From positions 88,470 to 152,469 of the forward strand of contig NZ_QVMI01000019.1 of NCBI RefSeq assembly GCF_010500965.1: 64,000 nucleotides of DNA, read 5' to 3'. The DNA comes from Bacteroides sp. 51 (GTDB lineage Bacteria > Bacteroidota > Bacteroidia > Bacteroidales > Bacteroidaceae). Positions 18,570 through 26,608 of this stretch are shown one piece after another. The position numbers and the translations under genes are program-made. Under the pieces are notes generated by a model. That model was not told the DNA's origin, searched no databases, and worked only from the letters and a program-made list of their open reading frames with translations. Every line of letters begins with the position of its first letter. Positions within the stretch are counted from its first letter, which is position 1.

Positions 18570-18659
18570 CATGTTAGAGAACTCATTAGAAATTAACAAA
18601 CTAAATCAATTAAACAATCAAATAAACAACTTTAAATATAGAAAACAATCTTTTTTTAA

Positions 18660-18806
18660 AGAAAAGGCCACTTATCACAAGCAGCCAATCTTTTGTTAAC
18701 CTTAAATCTAATACTATGAAAAACACTATGCAAATATAATATAGAGAATATTTCCATGCAAATTCTATAACCTAATACAATCTTTTATAGCATCGATTAA
18801 CAAATT
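18660..18806 (+). other. Paralogous intergenic element B (with mini-ORF MKNTMQI)
   Basis: Similar to 9031-9180 through the block AGCAGCCAATCTTTTGTTAAC, CCTTAAATCTAATACTATG and AAAAACAC, then at lower similarity for another 80 bp. The mini-ORF at 18716-18739 encodes only MKNTMQI. Here the element ends about 120 nt before the porin start and could be part of its leader. The rest of the 475-bp gap is AT-rich, with no other signal apart from the hairpin at 18523. Confidence 0.55.
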
Positions 18807-18928
18807 AACTATATTAACTTAAAAAACACAAGCCGTATTATATAAATTAATTAATAGCTATTTCATCTTGTTAAACATTTCGATTACATGGTTTGTTATT
18901 TTGAATATTATCATAAAAGTCAATCAAT

Positions 18929-20212
18929 ATGAGAAGAATATTCAAATTAGCATTCATGGTGGGGATAGCATTTCTATGGATTCCCCGAGTGGCCTCACAA
19001 GATACAAATTCATCAAAGGATGATGATAATCGCATTTTCTTTATGGTGTATGATGAAAATGAAAACAAGATTGTTCAGGTTACCGATATTACCCGACAAG
19101 TGCGGTTTCATGACCCTAAAGCGCCACGTTTTGTATTAACTGACAGTAAAGGTACATTTAGTCTGGGCATTGGCGCTACGGTAAGGACTGAACTTAATTA
19201 TGACTTTGGAGGAATTGTAGACAACAAAGACTTCTACCCCTCTAAGATATCTCGTCCGGGAGAAGGAAACTATAATAAAAATCAATTCCAACTGGACGCT
19301 ACCGGATCGAGTATATACGTTAAGCTGGTAGGAAAAACAAAGAGGTTTGGTGACATTCTTGTGTATGTGAACGGATATTTTCGCGGAAGCGGAAACTCAT
19401 TGAAAATGCATCATGCATATGTTTCAATACTTGGATTTACAGCGGGATATGACTATGGTACATTTACTGATGCAGCGGCAGCACCGGCAACAGTTGATTT
19501 TGAAGGACCAGCCGGACAGGTATTGTACCGGACAACCCAACTCCGATATGCACGCAGTTTCAAGAACTTTAGCTTTGGTGTAGGAATTGAGGTACCGGAA
19601 GTAAATGCTACCGAAACAGAAAATTTTGCAATCAATACGCAACGCGCACCAGACTTTCCGGCATATGTACAATACAACTGGGGAGGTAGCTGCCATTTCC
19701 GACTGGCAGGAATCTTACGTACAATGACGTATAGTAGCAATATCAACAAGAAAGCATATACGGAAACCGGATGGGGTGTACAGGGAAGTACTACTTTTAA
19801 TCCGACTCAAAAACTAAAAATCCTGGGGCAAATTACTTACGGGAAAGGTATAGGACACTTCTTCAATGACTTGGGTGGACTGAACATCGACCTGGTACCA
19901 GATCAGGAAGAAGCAGGAAAAATGCAGATACTACCTATGATGGGTTGGTATGCAGGGCTACAATATAACTTCACACCGAACGTATTTGCATCCGGAACCT
20001 ACAGTCAGGCAAGAGTACATACCGAAAATAATTATCCTGTAACAGGAAGCGATACATATCGCTATGGACAATACCTGGCCATAAACACATTCTGGAAAGT
20101 CTCGCCAACCCTACAACTAGGAGCAGAATACCTGAGAGGATGGAGAACCGACTTTAACAGCGAAACCAATAAAGCCAACCGAGCCAGCCTGCTTGTACAA
20201 TATTCGTTTTAG
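18929..20212 (+). CDS. DcaP-like outer-membrane porin
   Basis: 427 residues. A signal peptide (cleavage near VASQ, residue 24) is followed by a short polar stretch and then alternating beta-strand segments typical of a 16-strand porin, ending YSF. The order of blocks, with FSLGIGATVRTELNYDFGG early and an internal GYDYGTFTDAAAAPATVDFE loop that should fold into the pore, matches the DcaP-like family. It should allow diffusion of small, probably anionic solutes. It is monocistronic. Confidence 0.82.
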   Translation: MRRIFKLAFMVGIAFLWIPRVASQDTNSSKDDDNRIFFMVYDENENKIVQVTDITRQVRFHDPKAPRFVLTDSKGTFSLGIGATVRTELNYDFGGIVDNKDFYPSKISRPGEGNYNKNQFQLDATGSSIYVKLVGKTKRFGDILVYVNGYFRGSGNSLKMHHAYVSILGFTAGYDYGTFTDAAAAPATVDFEGPAGQVLYRTTQLRYARSFKNFSFGVGIEVPEVNATETENFAINTQRAPDFPAYVQYNWGGSCHFRLAGILRTMTYSSNINKKAYTETGWGVQGSTTFNPTQKLKILGQITYGKGIGHFFNDLGGLNIDLVPDQEEAGKMQILPMMGWYAGLQYNFTPNVFASGTYSQARVHTENNYPVTGSDTYRYGQYLAINTFWKVSPTLQLGAEYLRGWRTDFNSETNKANRASLLVQYSF

Positions 20213-20307
20213 CGGCAAGGTACCGCTGCCAAGTGCGGCAAGCCGCGCTGCGCATGCGACTCCCCTCCTTCTCGAGGAGGGGTGCCCGTAGGGCGGGGTG
20301 GTGGGAG
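20213..20307. repeat. Modular palindromic repeat between porin and M20 peptidase genes
   Basis: GCGGCAAGGTACCGCTGCC hairpin and GTGCGGCAAGCCGC hairpin, then CTCCCCTCC-N5-GAGGAGGGG (20260-20282) and a GGGCGGGGTGGTGGGAG tail. This is the same architecture as the larger palindromes at 26.5, 30.0 and 34.3 kb, with a different arm sequence. It starts at once after the porin stop codon. Confidence 0.6.
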
Positions 20308-20325
20308 TTCTTTTAAAATAACATT

Positions 20326-21849
20326 TTATTCCACCATCTCAAACGCCTGCATTATATCCTTATAGTAAGCGATCATCTTACCATAATTCTCCAAAGAGAT
20401 ATATTCATTATCGTTATGAATGGTACGCTGCTCATATTCATTAATATATACAGGCATCAGGCGATATACATTTTCACTGACTGTTTCGTATTTCTGAGCA
20501 TCAGTAGCAGTCAATGTTATGTATGAAGCCACAGAAGCCTCCGGATAAAGTTTGGTAATAGAATTCTTGATAGCCCTGAAAGCCCGTGTATCTTCAGACG
20601 ACAGATTAGAAGGTTCGCGGGCTGTTCCCACTTGAATATCTACATCATAATCAGCACAAATATCCTTTACGTGATTCACAACCATTTCAACTGATTGACC
20701 GGTCAATATACGGAAGTTTACAGTGATCCCGGCAGAAGAAGAAAGCACATTGGGCGCATCGCTCCCTTTTGCCATCGTCACAGCCGTTGTGGTACGTACT
20801 AATGCATTGGTTGCAGGATTTTTCTCCAATGCTCTCAACAAAGGTTTTTCAAGCAACCACTGATTGGCAATAGTCATGCGCGAAATGAAGTCCATGCTCC
20901 CACCTATATGATTTAAGAAAGAGGCCACAGGAGGGATAATCTCCGCCGGCAATTGCTTGTTATTAAGTTTTTCAATAATCTCGGCAGCCAGAACCAATGA
21001 ACTTTTACGAGGAGGCATTGAAGAGTGTCCACCCATTCCTTTTACAGTAATATTCAGGGTACAAAATCCCTTTTCGGCAACGCCAACCAAAGCCAGCGGA
21101 CGATTTATTCCAGCAATACCCGGAGCAACAACCATGCTGCCTTCATCATAAACCGCATCGAAGGTAATGTTCTTCTCCTTAAAATACTCTGCCATCTTAA
21201 CAGCTCCTTCAGCGCCACCGACTTCTTCATCGAAACCATAAGCAAACCAGATGTCTTGTTCGGGCTGGAAGCTATCAATCAACAAGGTAGTCGCAGCCTC
21301 CAACTGGGCCAATAACATACTCTTCACATCAAGAGTGCCACGCCCATAAATACGTCCCTCGGCAACTTCTCCCGAAAATGGAGGATAATCCCACGCGCTC
21401 AGGTGTTCTTCACCACCTTCATATCCGGCAACAGGAACAACATCATAGTGAGCAAGGAATAATATAGGGTTGCGGGAAGTATCTTTTCCTTTCCAACGGA
21501 AAAGAAGGCCATACTTGTTTATACTTAATGTATCCATAGTTTTATACACTTCCGGATAGGCTGACGGCAGGTAGGCTTTAAACTGATCAAAAGGATTATC
21601 GGATATTTTAGTTACATCTTCGCTTATTGTAGGAATACGAATGGCTTTTGCTAAACGCTGAACGGCTTCATCTGATGTGCTATAATCAATAGTCTCTGTC
21701 GTTTCTTGTGTTTCAAACTTTACAAAAGGATAAGTTAATGTTCTAATTACAACTACAATTACCAATGTCAGCAATAAAATAAAAATAGCAGCAATTATTT
21801 TCCCGGTCTTTTTCTTTTTCTTTTTTCTGTAGTCTCTGTAGTGATACAT
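20326..21849 (-). CDS. M20-family peptidase, membrane anchored (PM20D1/CPS1-like)
   Basis: 507 residues. A basic N-terminus (YRKKKKKKTGK) is followed by one membrane helix (IIAAIFILLLTLVIVVVI). The catalytic body shows the di-zinc ligands in LFLAHYDVVPV (His), GRGTLDVKS (Asp) and GFDEEVGGAEG (Glu, general base and ligand) and the dimerisation/lid domain near GMGGHSSMPP. The family hydrolyses or forms amide bonds of N-acyl amino acids or dipeptides. With the helix at the N-terminus the enzyme should be anchored with its body in the periplasm. Confidence 0.88.
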   Translation of the reverse strand: MYHYRDYRKKKKKKTGKIIAAIFILLLTLVIVVVIRTLTYPFVKFETQETTETIDYSTSDEAVQRLAKAIRIPTISEDVTKISDNPFDQFKAYLPSAYPEVYKTMDTLSINKYGLLFRWKGKDTSRNPILFLAHYDVVPVAGYEGGEEHLSAWDYPPFSGEVAEGRIYGRGTLDVKSMLLAQLEAATTLLIDSFQPEQDIWFAYGFDEEVGGAEGAVKMAEYFKEKNITFDAVYDEGSMVVAPGIAGINRPLALVGVAEKGFCTLNITVKGMGGHSSMPPRKSSLVLAAEIIEKLNNKQLPAEIIPPVASFLNHIGGSMDFISRMTIANQWLLEKPLLRALEKNPATNALVRTTTAVTMAKGSDAPNVLSSSAGITVNFRILTGQSVEMVVNHVKDICADYDVDIQVGTAREPSNLSSEDTRAFRAIKNSITKLYPEASVASYITLTATDAQKYETVSENVYRLMPVYINEYEQRTIHNDNEYISLENYGKMIAYYKDIMQAFEMVE

Positions 21850-21937
21850 GTTTCAGCAGTTAAAATGATCGAAAGATTGTATTAAAGGTACCAATTTGAT
21901 AACTTGACTGCGAATATAGTCATAAAAACGCTTTTTA

Positions 21938-22162
21938 TTAGTCAGGTAACGCTACTTTTTCCGGTTCTTCTTTCTGAAAAAGCTCAAAATCGTTAATCAG
22001 CAGCTGTAAATCATCCAGGAATTCGGATGTACATCCTTTTTCTTTTGCTATTCTATAATATTCTTTTAGAGATTCCACAGCACAGGAATCACTTCCACAC
22101 AACACAAACACCGGGATTTCGGCGTGCATACATTTATGTAATAATCTTCTTTGGTCTTTCAT
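21938..22162 (-). CDS. Small conserved hypothetical protein
   Basis: 74 residues, no signal peptide, acidic C-terminus. MKDQRRLLHKCMHAEIPVFV then CGSDSCAVESLKEYY and DDLQLLINDFELF. The composition, predicted helices and a good two-box promoter just upstream support a real gene. I do not recognise a characterised family; the two Cys in LCGSDSC could bind metal. Confidence 0.62.
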   Translation of the reverse strand: MKDQRRLLHKCMHAEIPVFVLCGSDSCAVESLKEYYRIAKEKGCTSEFLDDLQLLINDFELFQKEEPEKVALPD

Positions 22163-22211
22163 AATTTGTGATAAAATAAAAACAGTTATTCAATTATTCA
22201 TTATATTTACG

Positions 22212-22243
22212 CAAATGTAATATTTCAAAGATCAATATTCAAA
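22212..22243 (-). promoter_or_regulatory. Two-box promoter for the 74-residue protein gene
   Basis: Minus strand TTTG (complement of CAAA at 22240-22243), a 20-nt spacer, then TACATTTG (complement of 22212-22219), which fits TTTG-N19-21-TAnnTTTG exactly. The start codon is at 22162. Confidence 0.62.
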
Positions 22244-22287
22244 CTTAAAATCGTATTGTTATATTCATCATCATTAAAAATCAACGT

Positions 22288-22878
22288 ATGAGAAAACTAT
22301 TTTTAATTGTAGGACTATTTATGACTTTAGGTATTTCAGCACAGGACATTGCGCTTCCTAAACCGGTTAAGACAGGTGGTATGCCACTTATGGAAGCATT
22401 AAACAAACGTTCTTCTTCGCGCGAGTTCAGTACAGCCGACCTTGACAATCAAACCTTGTCGAACCTGTTGTGGGCCGCATGGGGATATAACCGCGCAGAC
22501 AAACGTACGGCTCCTTCTGCCAATGACAAGCAAGAACTGAGTTTGTACGTTGTACTAAAATCAGGAGCTTATTTGTACGATGCCAAAGCCAACAAACTGG
22601 TACAAAAAGCAAAAGGTGATTTCCGTAAACAAATGGGCAAGCAAGACTTCGTTGGCACAGCTCCGGTAAATATCGCCATTGTTGAAGATAAGACCAAACA
22701 GGGTGCGGGAGCAACTAATGCCGGTTTCATTTCCCAGAACATTTATTTATTCTGTGCGTCAGAAAACCTGGCCACGGTGGTAAGAGGCTGGTTTGAAGCA
22801 AAAGATGTAAAAGAAGCATTGAAATTACCCGAAAACATGCAGCCGGTGCTGGTTCAGACAATTGGTAAGAGAAAATAA
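22288..22878 (+). CDS. Secreted SagB/ThcOx-type nitroreductase family protein
   Basis: 196 residues with a cleavable signal peptide (MRKLFLIVGLFMTLGISAQ). The body has the FMN-binding start of the nitroreductase fold (LNKRSSSREFSTADLDNQTL, then SNLLWAAWGYNR) and a C-terminal conserved Gly/Leu segment. Export is unusual for a flavin enzyme but common for this Bacteroidota subgroup. An AraC-type regulator gene begins right after its stop codon, so the two are one transcript. Confidence 0.82.
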   Translation: MRKLFLIVGLFMTLGISAQDIALPKPVKTGGMPLMEALNKRSSSREFSTADLDNQTLSNLLWAAWGYNRADKRTAPSANDKQELSLYVVLKSGAYLYDAKANKLVQKAKGDFRKQMGKQDFVGTAPVNIAIVEDKTKQGAGATNAGFISQNIYLFCASENLATVVRGWFEAKDVKEALKLPENMQPVLVQTIGKRK

Positions 22879-23757
22879 ATGAAGGCAATTCCTCAGTACA
22901 ATTTTCATAAAACGAAGTACGGCGACGAACTACTTATAGACGTCGTCGAACTTCGTTCGATTGAAAAATATATTCGAAGGAATCCGATACACAGACTCAC
23001 CTACTACGATATCACCTTGATAACCGAGGGGAATGGAGAGTTCATTATCAACGATTATTCATACCCGGTGCATCCCAACAATATCGTATGCTCCATTCCC
23101 GGTGAAGTACGCGGTTGGAATGAGGACCGAACATTGAACGGGTACGCCCTTATCTTTGAGGAAGAATTTCTACTTTCTTTTTTTAATGACCCGCATTTTC
23201 TACAACGCCTCCCCTATCTTGATCCTGAAAGAAGTTCCTTTGTACTTCACGCAACGCCCGAACTAAGCGTACGTATTCATCAACTATTCCGGGAGATCAA
23301 AACGGAAATAAACAACTACTCAAAAAAAGACCATCATATCCTCAGAGCTATGCTTTACGAAGTCCTGATGCTTCTCAATCGGGCTGATACCGTATCCGAA
23401 CCTCAGCCAGCAAGTAAAAATAAAGCTGTAAACCGGCATGCGCATGCATTCACACAACTGGTCAATGCAGAATTCATATCCCAAAGAAACACGAAATATT
23501 ATGCAGATAAACTATGTATAACGGCTAATTATCTGAATGAAATTACCCAAAACATACTGGGAGTCAGTGCCAAAATATATATCCAGAATAAAGTAATGCA
23601 GGAAGCCAAAAGGTTACTAAGCTATACAACACTCTCCATTACAGAAATCGCAGATAAACTGCATTATAATACTCCTTCTTATTTTATCCGCTCTTTTCAT
23701 AAACACACCGGATCGACTCCTACTCAATACCGGGACAGCCAAAACCATGAAAAGTGA
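22879..23757 (+). CDS. AraC-family transcriptional regulator
   Basis: 292 residues. An N-terminal cupin-like sensing domain (FIINDYSYPVHPNNIVCSIP) is followed by a C-terminal double HTH (about 200-288: YYADKLCITANYLNEITQNI and ITEIADKLHYNTPSYFIRSF, ending in the GSTPTQYR signature). Its ATG directly follows the TAA of the nitroreductase gene. It may control that gene. Confidence 0.88.
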   Translation: MKAIPQYNFHKTKYGDELLIDVVELRSIEKYIRRNPIHRLTYYDITLITEGNGEFIINDYSYPVHPNNIVCSIPGEVRGWNEDRTLNGYALIFEEEFLLSFFNDPHFLQRLPYLDPERSSFVLHATPELSVRIHQLFREIKTEINNYSKKDHHILRAMLYEVLMLLNRADTVSEPQPASKNKAVNRHAHAFTQLVNAEFISQRNTKYYADKLCITANYLNEITQNILGVSAKIYIQNKVMQEAKRLLSYTTLSITEIADKLHYNTPSYFIRSFHKHTGSTPTQYRDSQNHEK

Positions 23758-23841
23758 CATTTTCGTCTTTATTTATATAATCGGTTATTGAAGAATTGAC
23801 AATACATTTGCCACATCAATAATCCATAATATAAATAGTAT

Positions 23842-24309
23842 ATGAAAAAGGTATTTTTATTCTCCTCAGCCTTACTTCTGGCTATCTCGTCTATGTTCGG
23901 ACAAAACAAAAACACTCCGAATGATGCGCTTGCCAATAAAATCATCGGTATGGAAAAAGCAGCCCTGGAAGAGTGGAACAAAGGGAATCCGGATGGTTTC
24001 CTTCAAATCTACGCCCAGGATTATACGTATTTCGACCCTTACCTGAAGAAACGCGTAGACGGTTTCAATGCCATAAAAGAACTTTATGACGGCATCAAGG
24101 GACAAGTCTCTGCTGACAAATATGAAATGGTTGATCCGGTTGTGCAATTGACAGAAAATATAGCCGTACTCACTTTCAACCTTTATTCCTACTCAGGAGA
24201 GAAATTGTATCAATGGAACTGTACCGAAGTTTATAAACTACAACCAAACAAAGAGTGGAAGATCATTCATACACATTGGTCATATATCCGGCCAATGGAT
24301 ATGAAATAA
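23842..24309 (+). CDS. Exported NTF2/SnoaL-like (DUF4440-type) protein
   Basis: 155 residues. A signal peptide (MKKVFLFSSALLLAISSMFG) is followed by a cone-shaped NTF2-like fold: EKAALEEWNKGNPDGFLQIY, DYTYFDPYLKKRVDGFNAIKELY, and a C-terminal TEVYKLQPNKEWKIIHTHWS. Members of this superfamily serve as small enzymes or binding domains; the role here is unknown. It follows the AraC gene by 84 nt and may share its transcript. Confidence 0.8.
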   Translation: MKKVFLFSSALLLAISSMFGQNKNTPNDALANKIIGMEKAALEEWNKGNPDGFLQIYAQDYTYFDPYLKKRVDGFNAIKELYDGIKGQVSADKYEMVDPVVQLTENIAVLTFNLYSYSGEKLYQWNCTEVYKLQPNKEWKIIHTHWSYIRPMDMK

Positions 24310-24337
24310 CCCTTGCCATATTACTTCTGAAAGGGGT

Positions 24338-24397
24338 TTGCTTTTCTTTAATATATTGCATGTAAAAAACGCGTTTTTTGCATGCAAAAATTTAAAG
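24338..24397. repeat. Degenerate copy of the TTTGCATGCAAA long palindrome
   Basis: TTTGCTTTTCTTTAATATAT then TGCATG, AAAAAACGCGTTTTTT, GCATGCAAAAATTTAAAG. It has the same outer sequence as the perfect 27-bp inverted repeat at 39922-39989, with mismatches in the left arm. The 309-bp gap 24310-24618 holds this, the repeat at 24466 and a promoter. Confidence 0.6.
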
Positions 24398-24465
24398 TTT
24401 TACAAGCAGTATTAGCAACGCGTTGCGCTTACCTGGTTTTATATTATATTTCCTCTATAAATAGG

Positions 24466-24533
24466 ATGAACACAGAGTCGCAGAGACACAGAGAAAGAAT
24501 AAAAACTCTGTGTCTCTGTGACTCTGTGTTCAT
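24466..24533. repeat. 28-bp near-perfect inverted repeat (ACACAGAG type)
   Basis: Arms 24466-24493 and 24506-24533 match at 27 of 28 positions (ATGAACACAGAGTC and its complement at the ends). Period-like CAGAGACACAGAG text of this type is known from many unrelated bacterial genomes as dispersed intergenic sequence. Confidence 0.75.
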
Positions 24534-24576
24534 TAATTATTTTTATCCGACTCATTTATAAATCATTCTTTTTATG

Positions 24577-24584
24577 TAAGTTTG
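24577..24584 (+). promoter_or_regulatory. -7 box (TAAGTTTG) for the DUF6377 gene
   Basis: Exact TAnnTTTG match 34 nt upstream of the start codon. Confidence 0.45.
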
Positions 24585-24618
24585 CGTAGAAAAGCAACCA
24601 TCGCTTAGCATCTATAAT

Positions 24619-26268
24619 ATGAAAAACTGCTTGTTCATACTTCTTTTTCTAATTTTCCTGCTTCCGGTTTCCGCCGATAATCTCTTAAATGAAACCTTGT
24701 CGGGGCTGGACGATGTCATCGCACATAAGCAAGAGTATGTGCAACAAAAAGAAATCCGGATTGCAAGTATTAAAAGAATGCTCACAAGCGATCTCTCGCC
24801 CATCCAGGAATACCAATTCAATAAAAATCTATATAAAGAATACCTCAAATTTAAATCGGACTCGGCCATATATTACGTCAAAAAGAACCTGGAAATAGCA
24901 AAAGAACTGGGACAAAAGGAACTTATAGACGCCACACTTCTACAACTGCCTATGCTTTATTCATCATCCGGTCTGTTCAGGGAATCGGAAGCCATACTTA
25001 AAAGCATGAGCAGCCAAAACCTGAGTCCCGAATTACGCCCATGTTATTATGAAGCATACAAGGAGTTCTTCGAGCATTACGCATCGGAGAGTAATTGGAA
25101 ACTATATTCAAAACAAATTACCCTCTACCGGGATTCTTTATTGTCCGTATTAGATCCTTTTTCCATAAAATACCAGATAAATCTTGCCGAAAGAAAAATA
25201 TACGCCAGGGAGTTGGACGAAGCCGAAAAGAATTTACAGAACCTACTACATAGCATAGATGCCAATAATGATCCGAATTTTGCTATGGTCACTTATCTGT
25301 TGGGCAATGTATACCGTAGAAAAGGCAACAGAGAAGAGGAAAAACGATACTTTACGTTATCTTCCATTATGGATATCAAGAATGCCATTAAGGACAATGC
25401 TTCCATCCAGTCGCTTGCTTCCATTTTCTACGAAGAAGGAGATATTAACCGGGCTTATAAATATTCGCAGTCGGCCATTGAAGATGCTGTATTCTGCAAT
25501 GTCCAATTCCGCACCATACAGATGTCCGAATTCTATTCCATCATCAATATGGCCTATCTGGACAAGGAAGCCAAACGCAAGAGCCAGCTACAAATCTATC
25601 TGACGCTGATCAGCATCCTTTCCGTCTTCCTTATTCTTGCAGTAATCTACGTCTATAAGCAGATGAAGAAAGTATCCCGTATCAGGGAAGAACTTTCCGA
25701 GACGAATAATAAACTGGTGGCATTGAACAAAGATATGTCTCTGACCAACGATCAGTTGCAGGACAAAAATGCGCAGCTTTCTGAGTCTAATCATATTAAA
25801 GAAGAATATATTGCCCATTTCTTCGACCTTTGTTCCACTTATATCACCAAACTGGAGGATTACAGAAAAGCGCTTCATAAAAAAGCTGTCGGCAAGCAAT
25901 TGGATGAGTTATTTAAAATGCTACGCTCCACCACGGTGATTGAAAATGAACTTGAAGAACTATACCGCACCTTCGATAATATTTTCCTGAACCTCTACCC
26001 TACTTTTGTTGAAGAGTTCAATGCCTTACTGATCAAAGAGGAACAAATCGTATTGAAACCCGGCGAGTTACTGAATACGGAATTGCGCATTTTTGCTCTT
26101 ATTCGCCTAGGTATTACAGACAGCGTAAAGATCGCCGCTTTCCTGCGTTATTCATTAAGCACCATTTATAATTACCGCACCAAAGGAAGAAACAAAGCTG
26201 TTGTTTCGAGAGATGAATTCGAAAAAATGGTGATGAAAATAGGTGCAATTCCACTAAAACCGCATTAA
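24619..26268 (+). CDS. DUF6377 transmembrane sensor/regulator
   Basis: 549 residues. Signal peptide (about 1-19), helical repeat region of TPR type (about 60-320), one membrane helix (LTLISILSVFLILAVIYVYK, about 331-350), coiled coil (about 355-395), then a C-terminal domain with a LuxR-like DNA-binding helix pair (LRIFALIRLGITDSVKIAAF, LRYSLSTIYNYRTKGRNKA). Proteins of this layout are often found beside polysaccharide genes in Bacteroides and probably sense a periplasmic cue and act on DNA at the membrane. The GH3 glucosidase gene that follows is a plausible target. Confidence 0.8.
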   Translation: MKNCLFILLFLIFLLPVSADNLLNETLSGLDDVIAHKQEYVQQKEIRIASIKRMLTSDLSPIQEYQFNKNLYKEYLKFKSDSAIYYVKKNLEIAKELGQKELIDATLLQLPMLYSSSGLFRESEAILKSMSSQNLSPELRPCYYEAYKEFFEHYASESNWKLYSKQITLYRDSLLSVLDPFSIKYQINLAERKIYARELDEAEKNLQNLLHSIDANNDPNFAMVTYLLGNVYRRKGNREEEKRYFTLSSIMDIKNAIKDNASIQSLASIFYEEGDINRAYKYSQSAIEDAVFCNVQFRTIQMSEFYSIINMAYLDKEAKRKSQLQIYLTLISILSVFLILAVIYVYKQMKKVSRIREELSETNNKLVALNKDMSLTNDQLQDKNAQLSESNHIKEEYIAHFFDLCSTYITKLEDYRKALHKKAVGKQLDELFKMLRSTTVIENELEELYRTFDNIFLNLYPTFVEEFNALLIKEEQIVLKPGELLNTELRIFALIRLGITDSVKIAAFLRYSLSTIYNYRTKGRNKAVVSRDEFEKMVMKIGAIPLKPH

Positions 26269-26391
26269 TATCTTTCCGGTTTCACTACTTTTTTACCCCT
26301 AATTACCAGTTTAACCTACTGGTTCTCAGAGCACATTATCTAAGATCCACTACTTTTTCATGGCAGAATTCGAGCGTGTATTATTATTATT

Positions 26392-26399
26392 TAGTTTTG
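26392..26399 (+). promoter_or_regulatory. -7 box (TAGTTTTG) for the GH3 gene
   Basis: TAnnTTTG match about 210 nt upstream of the GH3 start. If used, the palindromic repeat at 26461-26547 lies inside the 5' leader of the mRNA. Confidence 0.45.
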
Positions 26400-26460
26400 T
26401 GTTAGCGATTAATTTCAAAACAGGGATGGAAATGAATTAATTCTATACTGACTTCAACGT

Positions 26461-26547
26461 CCACCCCCTGCCCCCGCCAGCGGGGGATACCTTGCGGAGA
26501 CGCTGTGTAGCGCAGCCTATCCCCCGCTGGCGGGGGCAAGGGGGTGG
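26461..26547. repeat. 87-bp modular palindromic element in the GH3 leader
   Basis: Left arm 26461-26489 (CCACCCCCTGCCCCCGCCAG onward to GGGGGATA) and right arm 26518-26547 (TATCCCCCGCTGGCGGGGGC onward to GGGTGG) are inverted copies, each with its own CCCCCGC-GCGGGGG hairpin. The middle holds GAGACGCTGTGTAGCGCAGCC, seen also at 30.0 and 34.4 kb. The rest of the 340-bp gap 26269-26608 has only the promoter. Confidence 0.8.
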
Positions 26548-26608
26548 ATGGTTGAAATAACGTATAACCAATCAGAAAAACTCAAAACCAAGAAAAATAC
26601 AGTCAATT

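Noticed and set aside
24466-24533. CRISPR-like repeat
   Set aside because: Only one pair of inverted arms with no regularly spaced direct repeats; no cas genes in the window.
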